From Actinomycetaceae bacterium MB13-C1-2 (lineage in GTDB: Bacteria > Actinomycetota > Actinomycetes > Actinomycetales > Actinomycetaceae), in assembly GCA_035621235.1 (NCBI GenBank), contig CP141731.1, forward strand, positions 1,240,001 to 1,304,000: 64,000 bases of DNA. The letters are read 5' to 3'. A model generated the notes under the pieces. That model ran no database searches and was not told where the DNA came from. It saw nothing but the letters and a program-made list of their open reading frames with translations. A program made the position numbers and the translations under genes. Below are positions 1 through 7,264 of this stretch, piece after piece. Within the stretch, counting starts at the first letter, position 1. Every line of letters starts with the position of its first letter.

Positions 1-98
1 AGCGAGGCGTAACGACCGTGGTGCTCTGCGAACCCGTGCGCAATCAGGACACTACCGCGGGGCTCATCGGATGCAACAAGAGAAGACTGAAGTTCCAT
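1..98 (-). CDS. alpha/beta hydrolase, N-terminal fragment cut by the window edge
   Basis: An ATG at 98 on the minus strand reads 32 codons to the window edge without a stop. The peptide contains RGSVLIAHGFAEHHGRYAS. This matches the first core strand and the HGxxEHxGRY segment of monoacylglycerol-lipase or lysophospholipase type alpha/beta hydrolases (serine aminopeptidase S33 group). The nucleophile elbow and the rest of the triad would lie outside the window, so activity cannot be judged. The ribosome site is weak (TAGGG very close to the ATG). The gene lies downstream of aspC on the same strand, separated from it by a strong hairpin, so it is probably a separate transcription unit. Confidence 0.6.
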   Translation of the reverse strand, partial: MELQSSLVASDEPRGSVLIAHGFAEHHGRYAS

Positions 99-241
99 GT
101 GCCCTATTGTCGCATCTAGTCAAGGCCCGGGTGGTCCGTTAACCGACTCGGTCTACGAACCAGATCGGGGGGCGATAGGTCGCAAGTTCGCACCGTAAGT
201 ACTTCATATCGGCCTGGATCTGGAGGAGGCACAAGAAAGGA

Positions 242-291
242 CGAAACCCGGGGTGTCAACGAGCAAATCGTCATCGACACCCCGAGTTTCG
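242..291 (-). terminator. Hairpin with 16-bp arms downstream of aspC; member of a repeated hairpin family
   Basis: Arms 242-257 and 276-291 are complementary over 16 positions with one mismatch, around an 18-nt loop. The core is CGGGGTGTC/GACACCCCG. It starts 80 bp beyond the aspC stop, in the right place for a terminator of that gene, but it has no U-tract. A second hairpin with nearly the same arms lies at 7071-7117. Confidence 0.6.
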
Positions 292-370
292 GCACCCGCT
301 CTAAGAACCCGCAGCTAACCATGCCTGGCTGGCGACAGTCTTGCAGAACCTTGTAGCGGATAGCTGGATG

Positions 371-1585
371 CTACTCCGCCGTCGACATCAGTTTTTCGAT
401 GCGGCCGATGCCCTCGGCGATATCCTCGTCCGAGACTGCATATGAAAGACGAAGGTATCCCGGGGTTCCAAAAGCCTCACCTGGAACAACGGCGACCTGG
501 GCCTGATCCAGAATCACCTCGGCCAAGTCTGACGAGGACTCAACTTTCACCCCACCGATGGTCTTCCCCAAAACGCGGCCCACATAGGGATAGACGTAGA
601 ACGCACCGGTTGGGGTCGGAACATCGAAACCACCAATCTCTTTCAGTAATTCGACAATCAACTTGCGGCGTCGATCGAATGCCTCACGCATCTGCTCGAC
701 CGGCTCCTGTGGGCCGGTCAGCGCGGCGATTGCAGCCTTCTGAGCGATGTTGTTGACGTTTGAGGAGAGATGTGACTGGAAAGCATTCGCAACCTTAATG
801 ACATCGGAGGGGCCGAACATCCAGCCAACCCTCCACCCGGTCATTGAGTAGGACTTTGCGACACCATTGACAACGATGGTCTGGTTTGCGACCTCGGGGA
901 CCGCCCGCCAGACAGGTTCGGCAACCGTGCCGTCGTAGGTGAGCTGATCATAGATCTCATCCGAGATGATCCAGACACCATTTTCGAGGGCCCACTCGCC
1001 GATCGCGCGGATCTCCTCGGGTGTGTAGACACCGCCCGTTGGGTTCGAAGGTGAGCAGAGAATCATCGCGATTGTCTTGTCGGTCCTGGCGGCTTCAAGC
1101 TGGTCTACGGTGACCTTATAGTCGGTTTGATATGTGGTCTCAACCGGAACGGTGACACCGCCTGCAAGCTGGATCGTCTCAGGGTACGTGGTCCAGTATG
1201 GAGCGGGGAGCAGTACCTCGTCCCCATCGTCGATTATTGCCGCACACGCTTGGAAGACCGCCTGCTTACCTCCGTTAGTGACGATGACATCAGCGGGAGA
1301 AAGCGGGGCATCACCGAACACGCCAACTCGGTCTGCGATTGCTTGACGGAGAGCTGGGAGTCCGGAAGCCGGGGTGTATTTGTGGCTGGCAGGATCCGTG
1401 ACGGCCTGGAGCGCTGCCTGAACAATGTGCTCGGGAGTGGGGAAATCCGGCTCACCTGGTGCGAAGTTGATTACAGGTTCGCCGGCTGCCTTCATAGCTT
1501 TGCTCTTGGCGTCGACGGCTAGGGTTGCGGACGGAGCGATAGCGCTCAGACGCGCTGATGCGCGATGGTTCAAGGATTTACTCAC
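371..1585 (-). CDS. aspC: Pyridoxal-phosphate aspartate aminotransferase (class I, gamma-subgroup type)
   Basis: The 404-residue protein has the full fold-type I aminotransferase layout. NPTGG at about 181-185 and SDEIYDQLTYDG from about 208 contact the PLP ring. NGVAKSYSMTGWRVGW carries the Schiff-base lysine near residue 244, and the C-terminal GYLRLSYA holds the substrate-carboxylate arginine. The N-terminal RLSAIAPSATLAVDAKSKA stretch is typical of the gamma-type aspartate aminotransferases found in Actinobacteria and Bacillus. These enzymes interconvert aspartate and 2-oxoglutarate with oxaloacetate and glutamate. Some homologues also accept prephenate, which cannot be excluded. The start is a GTG at 1585 with a weak ribosome site. 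It was chosen because the N-terminus matches the family length. The gene diverges from tRNA-Trp and secE. Confidence 0.9.
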   Translation of the reverse strand: MSKSLNHRASARLSAIAPSATLAVDAKSKAMKAAGEPVINFAPGEPDFPTPEHIVQAALQAVTDPASHKYTPASGLPALRQAIADRVGVFGDAPLSPADVIVTNGGKQAVFQACAAIIDDGDEVLLPAPYWTTYPETIQLAGGVTVPVETTYQTDYKVTVDQLEAARTDKTIAMILCSPSNPTGGVYTPEEIRAIGEWALENGVWIISDEIYDQLTYDGTVAEPVWRAVPEVANQTIVVNGVAKSYSMTGWRVGWMFGPSDVIKVANAFQSHLSSNVNNIAQKAAIAALTGPQEPVEQMREAFDRRRKLIVELLKEIGGFDVPTPTGAFYVYPYVGRVLGKTIGGVKVESSSDLAEVILDQAQVAVVPGEAFGTPGYLRLSYAVSDEDIAEGIGRIEKLMSTAE

Positions 1586-1746
1586 AGCTAAAGACTGCCA
1601 GAGTTCGTTACCGCTTTGTAGGGTTGGCTCAGAAAAATGGGATGGTGAGATCAGACGGCTCCGTTGGACACGGACGGAGTACCCAAACTACAATCGGCAA
1701 AGCGTTCCTGTGCCTTTCGGACTTGTTCCTGGGTGCGGACGTGGAT

Positions 1747-1822
1747 AGGGCAGTGGCGCAATTGGTAGCGCACCGGTCTCCAAAACCGGCGGTTGCGAGT
1801 TCGAGTCTCGCCTGCCCTGCCA
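1747..1822 (+). tRNA. tRNA-Trp (anticodon CCA)
   Basis: A 76-nt cloverleaf. The acceptor arms AGGGCAG and CTGCCCT pair over 7 bp and are followed by discriminator G and an encoded CCA. The D arm reads GCGCAATTGGTAGCGC. The anticodon stem CCGGT/ACCGG encloses loop CTCCAAA, giving anticodon CCA. The T arm contains GTTCGAGTC. A tRNA-Trp just before secE-nusG is a common actinobacterial arrangement. Confidence 0.97.
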
Positions 1823-1903
1823 GTCTGATTACATTTCGGCCGGGTTTCTCCGGCTAGAGGTAGTCTGGACTCAGGAGTATTGCAGTAATCGAACGGAGCC
1901 AGT

Positions 1904-2230
1904 GTGAGCCAAACGACCAGCCTTCCAGGCGGGGATGACGCCCTACCCGAGCTGCCCTCGAACGCGCAGGTAGGTCGCAAAGACCGTACGAAGAGTGAGG
2001 CAACACGTCGCCGCGACGACGTGGAGGATGAGAAGCGGCCAAATATCTTCCAGCGGATTGTAATTTTCCTCAAAGAGGTGATCGGGGAGCTAAAGAAGGT
2101 TCACTATCCCTCAAAAGAAGAACTTTGGACCTACTTCTTGGTCGTGATCGTATTCGTTGCCGCGATGATGGTTTTCACAGGCGTCATTGATCTGGCATTT
2201 GGACAGGTTTCTAAGTTAGTATTTGGTTGA
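1904..2230 (+). CDS. secE: Preprotein translocase subunit SecE
   Basis: The 108-residue protein has a hydrophilic N-terminus of about 45 residues and the amphipathic SecE signature IFQRIVIFLKEVIGELKKVH, followed by YPSKEELW. A single C-terminal membrane helix, YFLVVIVFVAAMMVFTGVID, follows. It is the essential small subunit that clamps SecY in the translocon. The GTG start at 1904 has a purine-rich site (AACGGAG) 6-7 bases upstream. The position between tRNA-Trp and nusG is classical. An intrinsic terminator follows immediately, so transcription of the next genes must read through it or begin elsewhere. Confidence 0.95.
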   Translation: MSQTTSLPGGDDALPELPSNAQVGRKDRTKSEATRRRDDVEDEKRPNIFQRIVIFLKEVIGELKKVHYPSKEELWTYFLVVIVFVAAMMVFTGVIDLAFGQVSKLVFG

Positions 2231-2235
2231 TCCGA

Positions 2236-2275
2236 TAACCCGCCAGCAGGAAACTGCTAGGCGGGTTTCTTTTCA
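2236..2275 (+). terminator. Intrinsic terminator between secE and the nusG unit
   Basis: AACCCGCC-AGCAG pairs with CTGCT-(A)-GGCGGGTT around a GAAA tetraloop, with one bulged A. A T-rich run (TTTCTTTTC) follows. This is a textbook rho-independent structure, and it ends only about 30 bases before the next start codon at 2305. Confidence 0.8.
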
Positions 2276-2304
2276 GCGGTGTACCAGGACTGTTCGGAGG
2301 GAAA

Positions 2305-2469
2305 ATGGCCGACAAGAAGAAGCCCGAAAGCGAAGTGTCAAGCGAAAACGTCAATCCGACTGAGTGGATGGACATGGACGATGACGTTGAGGCGATAGGC
2401 GGAATCGACGCGTACCTCTCCGAGGGTGTGGAGGAGAAAGATCCTCCATCCGACCGGGCCCCATACTGA
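2305..2469 (+). CDS. Small acidic protein between secE and nusG, function unknown
   Basis: A 54-codon frame begins with MADKKKPESEV, contains the acidic run WMDMDDDVEA, and ends at a TGA at 2467. A good ribosome site (CGGAGGG) lies 5 bases before the ATG. The frame differs from that of nusG (start 2501), so it is not a simple N-terminal extension of NusG. I recognise no domain. The composition resembles the acidic N-terminal tail of actinobacterial NusG. It could be a real small protein, a regulatory leader peptide for nusG, or an ancestral piece of the NusG tail split off by a frameshift. Confidence 0.55.
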   Translation: MADKKKPESEVSSENVNPTEWMDMDDDVEAIGGIDAYLSEGVEEKDPPSDRAPY

Positions 2470-2500
2470 CCAATAACTAGAAACGATCTCGGAAGAACTT

Positions 2501-3310
2501 ATGAAAGACGAACTTGAAGTAGAAGGCGTGGCCGAAGCTGTCGTTGAAGAGCTTGAGGAACTTCGGGAAGAGGTTGATGGCGCGCAGCTTGAGGCCTCTG
2601 CGATGGAGATCGCAGACGAGGTCCTCGAAGAGGCCGAGGAGGAAATCGAATCCGAGGCGGCCGAGGAGTACGCGGAGGAAGCCGACGGAGTGGACGCTGT
2701 CGAGGCGCTGCGCCAAGAGCTAATCGAGGATGGTGGCGAGTGGTACGTCATCCACACGTACTCCGGCCACGAACGTAAGGTTCGCTCTAACCTCCTGCAG
2801 CGCATTGACAATCTGGGCATGAGCCGGATGATTCCGCGCGTCGAGGTTCCTCTTGAAGAGGTCACTGAGATCCGTAATACCGTGCGTAAGAAGGTCATGC
2901 GCGTACGTTTCCCCGGATACTGCCTGGTTCAGATGCGTGGAACCGGTTTTGACGAGGAGATGGATGGCGAGCTTTGGCGCGTCGTCAAAGAAACTCCAGC
3001 GGTCACAGGCTTCGTCGGTGACCAGTACAACCCGGTGCCGTTGAAGGTGGACGAGGTTGTGGACATGCTCGCTCCCGGCCTTTTGGTTGGCCAGGAGGTC
3101 AAGGTCACAAAGACAAAGAAGGCTCAGGCAGTCGTGGACTTCGAGGTGGGCGAGGTTGTAATCGTCACCGATGGTCCGTTCGAGGAAATGACCGCCGAGA
3201 TCTCCGAAATCATGCCCGAAACCCAGAAGCTCAAGGTTCTGGTCACCATCTTTGAGCGCGAGACTCCGATGGAACTCGGCTTCGAGCAGGTAAGGAAGAT
3301 GACCTCGTAG
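2501..3310 (+). CDS. nusG: Transcription termination/antitermination factor NusG
   Basis: The 269-residue protein is much longer than the roughly 180-residue E. coli form because of an N-terminal extension of about 75 residues rich in Glu and Ala. This extension is common in actinobacterial NusG. The NGN domain starts at [19 protein letters not shown] and includes [20 protein letters not shown]. The C-terminal KOW domain contains [20 protein letters not shown]. NusG binds the RNA polymerase clamp and modulates pausing, Rho action and coupling to ribosomes. The ATG at 2501 has only a weak site (GGAAG). It is the first gene of a run with rplK and rplA in the usual order. Confidence 0.96.
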   Translation: MKDELEVEGVAEAVVEELEELREEVDGAQLEASAMEIADEVLEEAEEEIESEAAEEYAEEADGVDAVEALRQELIEDGGEWYVIHTYSGHERKVRSNLLQRIDNLGMSRMIPRVEVPLEEVTEIRNTVRKKVMRVRFPGYCLVQMRGTGFDEEMDGELWRVVKETPAVTGFVGDQYNPVPLKVDEVVDMLAPGLLVGQEVKVTKTKKAQAVVDFEVGEVVIVTDGPFEEMTAEISEIMPETQKLKVLVTIFERETPMELGFEQVRKMTS

Positions 3311-3495
3311 TAGGTGAGGTTAGGCACGACGGTCATTACCCCCCTCGTTGGGGCGGTAAGATTGCTCGTTGCGTGCGCTTTGCGTTCCCGTTTGCCCGGG
3401 TGACTTGCTTCGAACGAGGCAAGAGCAAAGTCGCGACAAACCAGTGGCCCCAGTTCTGGGATCACTAATCGAAACACTAAGAAGGACCCGTATAC

Positions 3496-3927
3496 ATGGC
3501 ACCGAAGAAAAAGGTAACTGGACTTATCAAGCTCCAGATTGCCGCCGGTCAGGCCAACCCCGCGCCGCCAGTCGGCCCGGCACTTGGCCAGCATGGCGTC
3601 AACATCATGGAGTTCTGCAAGGCGTACAACGCGGCTACCGAGTCGCAGCGTGGCAACATCGTCCCCGTTGAGATCACGGTTTATGAGGATCGTTCTTTCG
3701 ACTTCATCACCAAGACCCCTCCGGCATCAGAGATGATCAAGAAGGCCGCTGGCGTTGCAAAGGGCTCGTCTGTTCCTCACACTGACAAGGTCGGATCGCT
3801 GACCGATGCTCAGGTTCGTGAGATCGCGGAAACCAAGATGGCCGACCTGAACGCAAACGATATCGACGCTGCGGCGAAGATCATCGCAGGCACTGCCCGC
3901 TCAATGGGAATCAAGGTCGAGGGCTAG
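3496..3927 (+). CDS. rplK: 50S ribosomal protein L11
   Basis: The 143-residue protein has standard length. It begins [18 protein letters not shown] and carries the hallmark [20 protein letters not shown] segment, the binding platform for L11-dependent factors. The C-terminal rRNA-binding domain contains [18 protein letters not shown] and ends SMGIKVEG. L11 binds the GTPase-associated centre of 23S rRNA together with L10/L12. A site AAGAAGGA precedes the ATG. The 185-bp gap after nusG may hold the leader through which L1 usually represses rplKA, but I could not define that site by eye. Confidence 0.97.
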   Translation: MAPKKKVTGLIKLQIAAGQANPAPPVGPALGQHGVNIMEFCKAYNAATESQRGNIVPVEITVYEDRSFDFITKTPPASEMIKKAAGVAKGSSVPHTDKVGSLTDAQVREIAETKMADLNANDIDAAAKIIAGTARSMGIKVEG

Positions 3928-3999
3928 TCCCCGACCCGCATCACTTTTATTAGTGGCAGGGCTGCGCAGCCCGTAGACCACAACTGCAAGGAGAAGCAG

Positions 4000-4716
4000 A
4001 TGGCAAAGCGCTCAAAGAAGTACCAGGCAGCGGCCGAGAAAATCGTGCCCGGTGTCCTGTACACCCCCGCCGAGGCTATGAAGCTCGCTAAGGAGACTTC
4101 CGTAACCTCGTTCCCTTCTACTGTTGAAGGTGCGTTCCGTCTTGGAGTTGACCCTCGTAAGGCCGACCAGATGGTTCGTGGCACCGTTTCCCTCCCCAAC
4201 GGCACAGGCAAGACTGCACGGGTCCTAGTCTTCGCCGTGGGCGACAAAGCGCAGCAGGCTGAAGAAGCAGGCGCCGACATTGTCGGTGGCGATGAACTAA
4301 TCGAAGAGGTCTCGAAGGGCTTCACCGATTTTGACGTCGCGGTAGCAACCCCGGACATGATGGGTAAGGTCGGTCGTCTCGGACGCGTCCTCGGCCCTCG
4401 TGGACTAATGCCCAACCCGAAGACCGGCACCGTCACCATGGATGTGGCGAAGGCTGTCACTGACATCAAGGGCGGCCGTATCGAGTTCCGCGTTGACAAG
4501 CACAGCAACGTTCACGTTGTTTTGGGTAACACGGACTTCAGCGCGAAGGCTCTGACCGAGAACTATGCGGCGTTGATTGAGGAAATCCTCCGCTTGCGTC
4601 CTTCGAGCTCCAAGGGTCGTTACATCCTGAAGGCTAATGTCTCCACCACGATGGGTCCCGGTATCCCGGTTGACCCAGCGAAGGTTCGTGACCTGGTGGC
4701 TGAGGAAGAAGCCTAG
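4000..4716 (+). CDS. rplA: 50S ribosomal protein L1
   Basis: The 238-residue protein has the normal L1 length. Typical segments are ASVTSF-like [18 protein letters not shown], the conserved [20 protein letters not shown], and the signature [20 protein letters not shown]. The end of the rRNA-binding face reads [21 protein letters not shown]1 forms the mobile stalk at the ribosomal E site and in many bacteria represses its own rplKA mRNA. AAGGAG lies ahead of the ATG. The gene sits 72 bp after rplK and is followed by a strong terminator, closing the operon. Confidence 0.97.
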   Translation: MAKRSKKYQAAAEKIVPGVLYTPAEAMKLAKETSVTSFPSTVEGAFRLGVDPRKADQMVRGTVSLPNGTGKTARVLVFAVGDKAQQAEEAGADIVGGDELIEEVSKGFTDFDVAVATPDMMGKVGRLGRVLGPRGLMPNPKTGTVTMDVAKAVTDIKGGRIEFRVDKHSNVHVVLGNTDFSAKALTENYAALIEEILRLRPSSSKGRYILKANVSTTMGPGIPVDPAKVRDLVAEEEA

Positions 4717-4753
4717 TTCGACTGGCCGTCTTGGCTGATTTAAGCAAAACGGC

Positions 4754-4800
4754 TCGCCCCCGGTGCTGCGCTTAGTGCGCGGTGCCGGGGGCGACTTTTA
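4754..4800 (+). terminator. Terminator after rplA
   Basis: TCGCCCCCGG at 4754-4763 pairs perfectly with CCGGGGGCGA at 4785-4794. An inner GCGC helix extends the stem, and a short T-rich tail (CTTTTA) follows. Confidence 0.8.
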
Positions 4801-4850
4801 TGACCAAAGGAAGCCATAGCAGTCGGACCACGATAGGCCGAATTTGATCG

Positions 4851-6224
4851 CTAGTTGTTAGGTGGCTTTTCCGGAGGGTAGACCGCGGTGATAACGGCGG
4901 TGAATGCTGCAAACAGGACTGCCGCGATTGGCCAAATGATCCAGGTGAGATGCCAGTCGCCCGTCGGGAAACTCCAAGCCAAATAGGCGGACGTGATCAC
5001 CAGCCAGAACGCGGAGAAGACGGCTCGAACCCACGTCGGATATCTGTCGGTGAGAAACTCGGTGTATTCATCCTGTACCGATTCGGGCGAGGTAACTAGC
5101 AACTTCGTTGCCGCAGAATCCGCCCAGTTGCTCGGTAGGAAAACCAAGAGTCCGATGGCTACTAGCAACTCGGTCACCACCAAACCGATTGCGATCAGGG
5201 GATCCGCCCGCTCTTGTTCCCACCCGCTCGTGAAGATACCCGCTGAGAGTATTGGGAACGCCGCAAGAATCCAGACCGCAATTGCGATGATAAGTCCGCG
5301 AGTCCTCGCCCCAGAATGCTCCTGCCGCAAGCTTGTGGCGAACTGTTCGACCTCTGGAGTGCAGTAATCAAGGGAAGCAGTGATTCGGTGGAAAGGTGCG
5401 AGCTGTTGCCCACGCCAAACAAGCAGTCCGACTCCAACCCCGACCAGCGGCAACAGAACCATGAAACCAACGATTAGCCCAAGGGCGTATCGTGGGCTTT
5501 GGTCGTCTGGGAACGCGACTGCAAATCCGATTAGGGCAGCTGGGGAAACAACTAATAGGGCCACTGCAATCCCAGACATCCATCGGGTTCGTCTCATAAC
5601 CTCGGCATAGTTTTTTGCTTGCGCGAGCGTGATGGCACGGCGGCCGGACTCTCGCAGGGTGGCCTGTGTTTTCGCTGGGTCGAACTCTGTTCTCGCGCCC
5701 TGAGTTCCCGCGGTGTCCCGCTGTCCGGCGATGCCGGACTCTCTTAGGGTGTCCTGTGTTTTCGTTGGGTCGAACTCTGTCCTCGTGCCCCAAGTTCCCG
5801 CGGTGCCCCACTGTCCGGCGACGCCCGGTTCTCTTAGGGTGGCCTGTGTTTTCGCTGGGTCGAACTCTGTCCTCGTGCCCCAAGTTCCCGCGGTGCCCCA
5901 CTGTCCGGCGACGCCCGGTTCTCCAGCCTCGCTGGATACGGAGGGAGCCGCCCACGGCGAGGACTGCCAGGTTTCGTATTGGGCGGGCGTGCCGGTCATC
6001 CCTGAAGTCTTGGGGCTGAGACCCAAGAGTGGTGCCACCTCTTCAATGTTGCCGAACTCGGAGATAGCTTGGCCTAATGCCTCGTTCGGGGAGTGCCCCG
6101 CCGCGAGTGCGCCGTTGTATGAGTCCTCCATCATGGCGCGAAGCTCGCGCTTCGCCTCTTCCGTCTTGTCAGTAAGCGGATACCGAGAGAACATTGTGTC
6201 CAGGTAATTGTCGAGGATTTCCAT
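4851..6224 (-). CDS. HAAS-domain (DUF1700-like, permease-prefix) membrane protein with internal repeats
   Basis: From the ATG at 6224 the product has about 457 residues. The N-terminus (about 1-65: MEILDNYLDTMFSRYPLTDK ... EEAKRELRAMMEDSYN ... ALGQAISEFGNIEEVAPLLG) matches the HAAS or permease-prefix domain usually paired with PadR regulators. Next come three 30-residue hydrophilic repeats containing GTAGTWGTRTEFDP. About six hydrophobic helices then follow, including WMSGIAVALLVVSPAALIG and WIIWPIAAVLFAAFTAVIT. The start at 6224 is fixed by AAAGGAG seven bases upstream and by the TAATG overlap with the PadR gene, so the two are translationally coupled. A start 60 bases upstream would lie inside padR and is less likely. 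The biochemical role is unknown. Relatives are envelope-stress or transport-associated membrane proteins. Confidence 0.75.
   Translation of the reverse strand: MEILDNYLDTMFSRYPLTDKTEEAKRELRAMMEDSYNGALAAGHSPNEALGQAISEFGNIEEVAPLLGLSPKTSGMTGTPAQYETWQSSPWAAPSVSSEAGEPGVAGQWGTAGTWGTRTEFDPAKTQATLREPGVAGQWGTAGTWGTRTEFDPTKTQDTLRESGIAGQRDTAGTQGARTEFDPAKTQATLRESGRRAITLAQAKNYAEVMRRTRWMSGIAVALLVVSPAALIGFAVAFPDDQSPRYALGLIVGFMVLLPLVGVGVGLLVWRGQQLAPFHRITASLDYCTPEVEQFATSLRQEHSGARTRGLIIAIAVWILAAFPILSAGIFTSGWEQERADPLIAIGLVVTELLVAIGLLVFLPSNWADSAATKLLVTSPESVQDEYTEFLTDRYPTWVRAVFSAFWLVITSAYLAWSFPTGDWHLTWIIWPIAAVLFAAFTAVITAVYPPEKPPNN
5646..5915 (-). repeat. Three tandem 90-bp repeats inside the HAAS protein gene
   Basis: The period is exactly 90 bp, or 30 codons, so the reading frame is kept. 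The copy boundaries are near 5646, 5736 and 5826, and a short fourth start follows at 5916. The copies at 5736 and 5826 are almost identical. The copy at 5646 has diverged (for example AGTQGAR for AGTWGTR). This is a length-variable linker between the cytosolic HAAS domain and the membrane segments. Confidence 0.9.
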
Positions 6225-6553
6225 TAGAGGACTCCTTTCACGAAGCGGTCGACGAGGGTCTTGGTTTGTTCCCATTCCTCGCACTTTGCGACGAAGAGTT
6301 CACGCCCCTCGTCGGTAAGTTGGTAGTACGTGCGTGGCTTTCCGGACTCAGACTTGCCGGGGAATGACTCCACATGGGCGGTACTCTCTAGTCGCTTTAG
6401 CGCCGAGTAGAGCGTCGTCTGTTTGATCGAATATGATCCCTCGGCCTCGCGCGAGATCTGTCTCGCCATCTCGTAGGCGTATGAGGGGCCTTCTCTTAGC
6501 ATCGAGAGAATCATGATGTCGATATAGCCGCGGATTGCATCGCCGCTGATCAT
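6224..6553 (-). CDS. PadR-family transcriptional regulator
   Basis: The 109-residue protein is a small PadR (class 2) winged-helix repressor. DAIRGYIDIMILSMLREGPS forms the first helix. AYEMARQISREAEGSYSIKQ and TTLYSALKRLES form the recognition region, and PRTYYQLTDEGRELF forms the wing. The start at 6553 was chosen because GGGAGG lies seven bases upstream. An in-frame ATG at 6592 lacks a site and would add an atypical tail. The stop overlaps the ATG of the HAAS membrane gene. A 33-bp palindrome lies about 55 bases upstream and probably makes the pair autoregulated. Confidence 0.9.
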   Translation of the reverse strand: MISGDAIRGYIDIMILSMLREGPSYAYEMARQISREAEGSYSIKQTTLYSALKRLESTAHVESFPGKSESGKPRTYYQLTDEGRELFVAKCEEWEQTKTLVDRFVKGVL

Positions 6554-6606
6554 GCCCTCGCCTCCCATGTTGTCCACTGGACTCGTCCCCAAATGTCACC
6601 CAGTAC

Positions 6607-6639
6607 TAATACGTCAAACATACTATGTCTGACGTATTA
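6607..6639. promoter_or_regulatory. Palindromic operator, probably for the adjacent PadR regulator
   Basis: This is a 33-bp inverted repeat. The outer arms TAATACGTCA/TGACGTATTA are perfect over 10 bp, then comes one mismatched pair, then ACATA/TATGT around a central C. PadR operators commonly contain ATGT/ACAT half-sites. The site lies in the promoter region of the padR-HAAS pair, 54 bp upstream of the padR start. That PadR binds here is inferred. Confidence 0.75.
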
Positions 6640-6739
6640 TGTGCAACGAGATGATGCCTGACGTAAATCTGCGGGGAAGTGAAGTCTGGTCAAGTGGCGA
6701 ACGCCGGGCGTCAATCAGCATTCTGCAGGGAATCCTCCA

Positions 6740-6950
6740 AGCAGGTAGGAAACGGACACGTTGGGTGAGCATGAGGGCGGTCGTCGATAGGACCCCTTTG
6801 AGCAGGTGGGGACCGTGTATGTACAGCGCTGCTGCCGACAATAGCCCTACGACCTTTCTGAGCAGGTAGGAAACGGCGCGTTGGGTGAGCATGAGGGCGG
6901 TCGCTGCTAGGACCTTTCTGAGCAGGTAGGAACTGACGCGCAGGATCTCC
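6740..6950. repeat. Non-coding 60-bp tandem repeats
   Basis: Units begin at 6740, 6801, 6861 and 6921, each opening with AGCAGGTAGG or AGCAGGTGGG. Units 1 and 3 share a long block containing TTGGGTGAGCATGAGGGCGG. Unit 2 has diverged in the middle, and unit 4 stops after about 25 bp. No convincing gene occupies 6640-7264. The repeats and the two elements that follow are the only structure I see there. Confidence 0.8.
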
Positions 6951-6991
6951 GGACCAAGAGGCCGTCCACCAGGCTGGAAGTCATCGGCGGA

Positions 6992-7075
6992 ATGGTGCCG
7001 AGGCCAGAACCTGGAGCGTCAACAACCCCGAAGTGCTGAAGGTAAGCAAGCCCGGATGGTGCCGAGGCCAGAACC
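6992..7075. repeat. Direct repeat of 20 bp
   Basis: ATGGTGCCGAGGCCAGAACC occurs at 6992-7011 and again, identically, at 7056-7075. The second copy runs directly into the hairpin at 7071-7117. Confidence 0.85.
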
Positions 7076-7117
7076 CGGGGTGTCAGCAACAGGATCGTCA
7101 TTGACACCCCGGATTTC
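7071..7117. repeat. Second copy of the CGGGGTGTC hairpin
   Basis: CCGGGGTGTCA at 7075-7085 pairs perfectly with TGACACCCCGG at 7102-7112. Outer GAA/TTTC bases resemble those of the hairpin at 242-291, and the loops share ATCGTCAT. It lies about 150 bp beyond the stop of the minus-strand esterase gene. It could act as its terminator or be a dispersed extragenic palindrome. Confidence 0.75.
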
Positions 7118-7264
7118 GACCGTCGGGGGGCGTACTCCAGTCACATGAATCTGCGCACGGCAGATTACGAAGCAAAAGCTCCCGGCGGATTCGGACCAAA
7201 AGCTCCCATGTGATTGGGAAACCCAACGAGGGGAGAAGCGCGGTTGGTTAAGGGCACTACTGTC

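Noticed and set aside
1651-2073. A 140-codon minus-strand frame across tRNA-Trp and secE.
   Set aside because: It runs antisense through a tRNA and a well-supported gene.
6740-6950. Possible CRISPR array.
   Set aside because: The units run head to tail with related sequence throughout. There are no unique spacers and no cas genes nearby.
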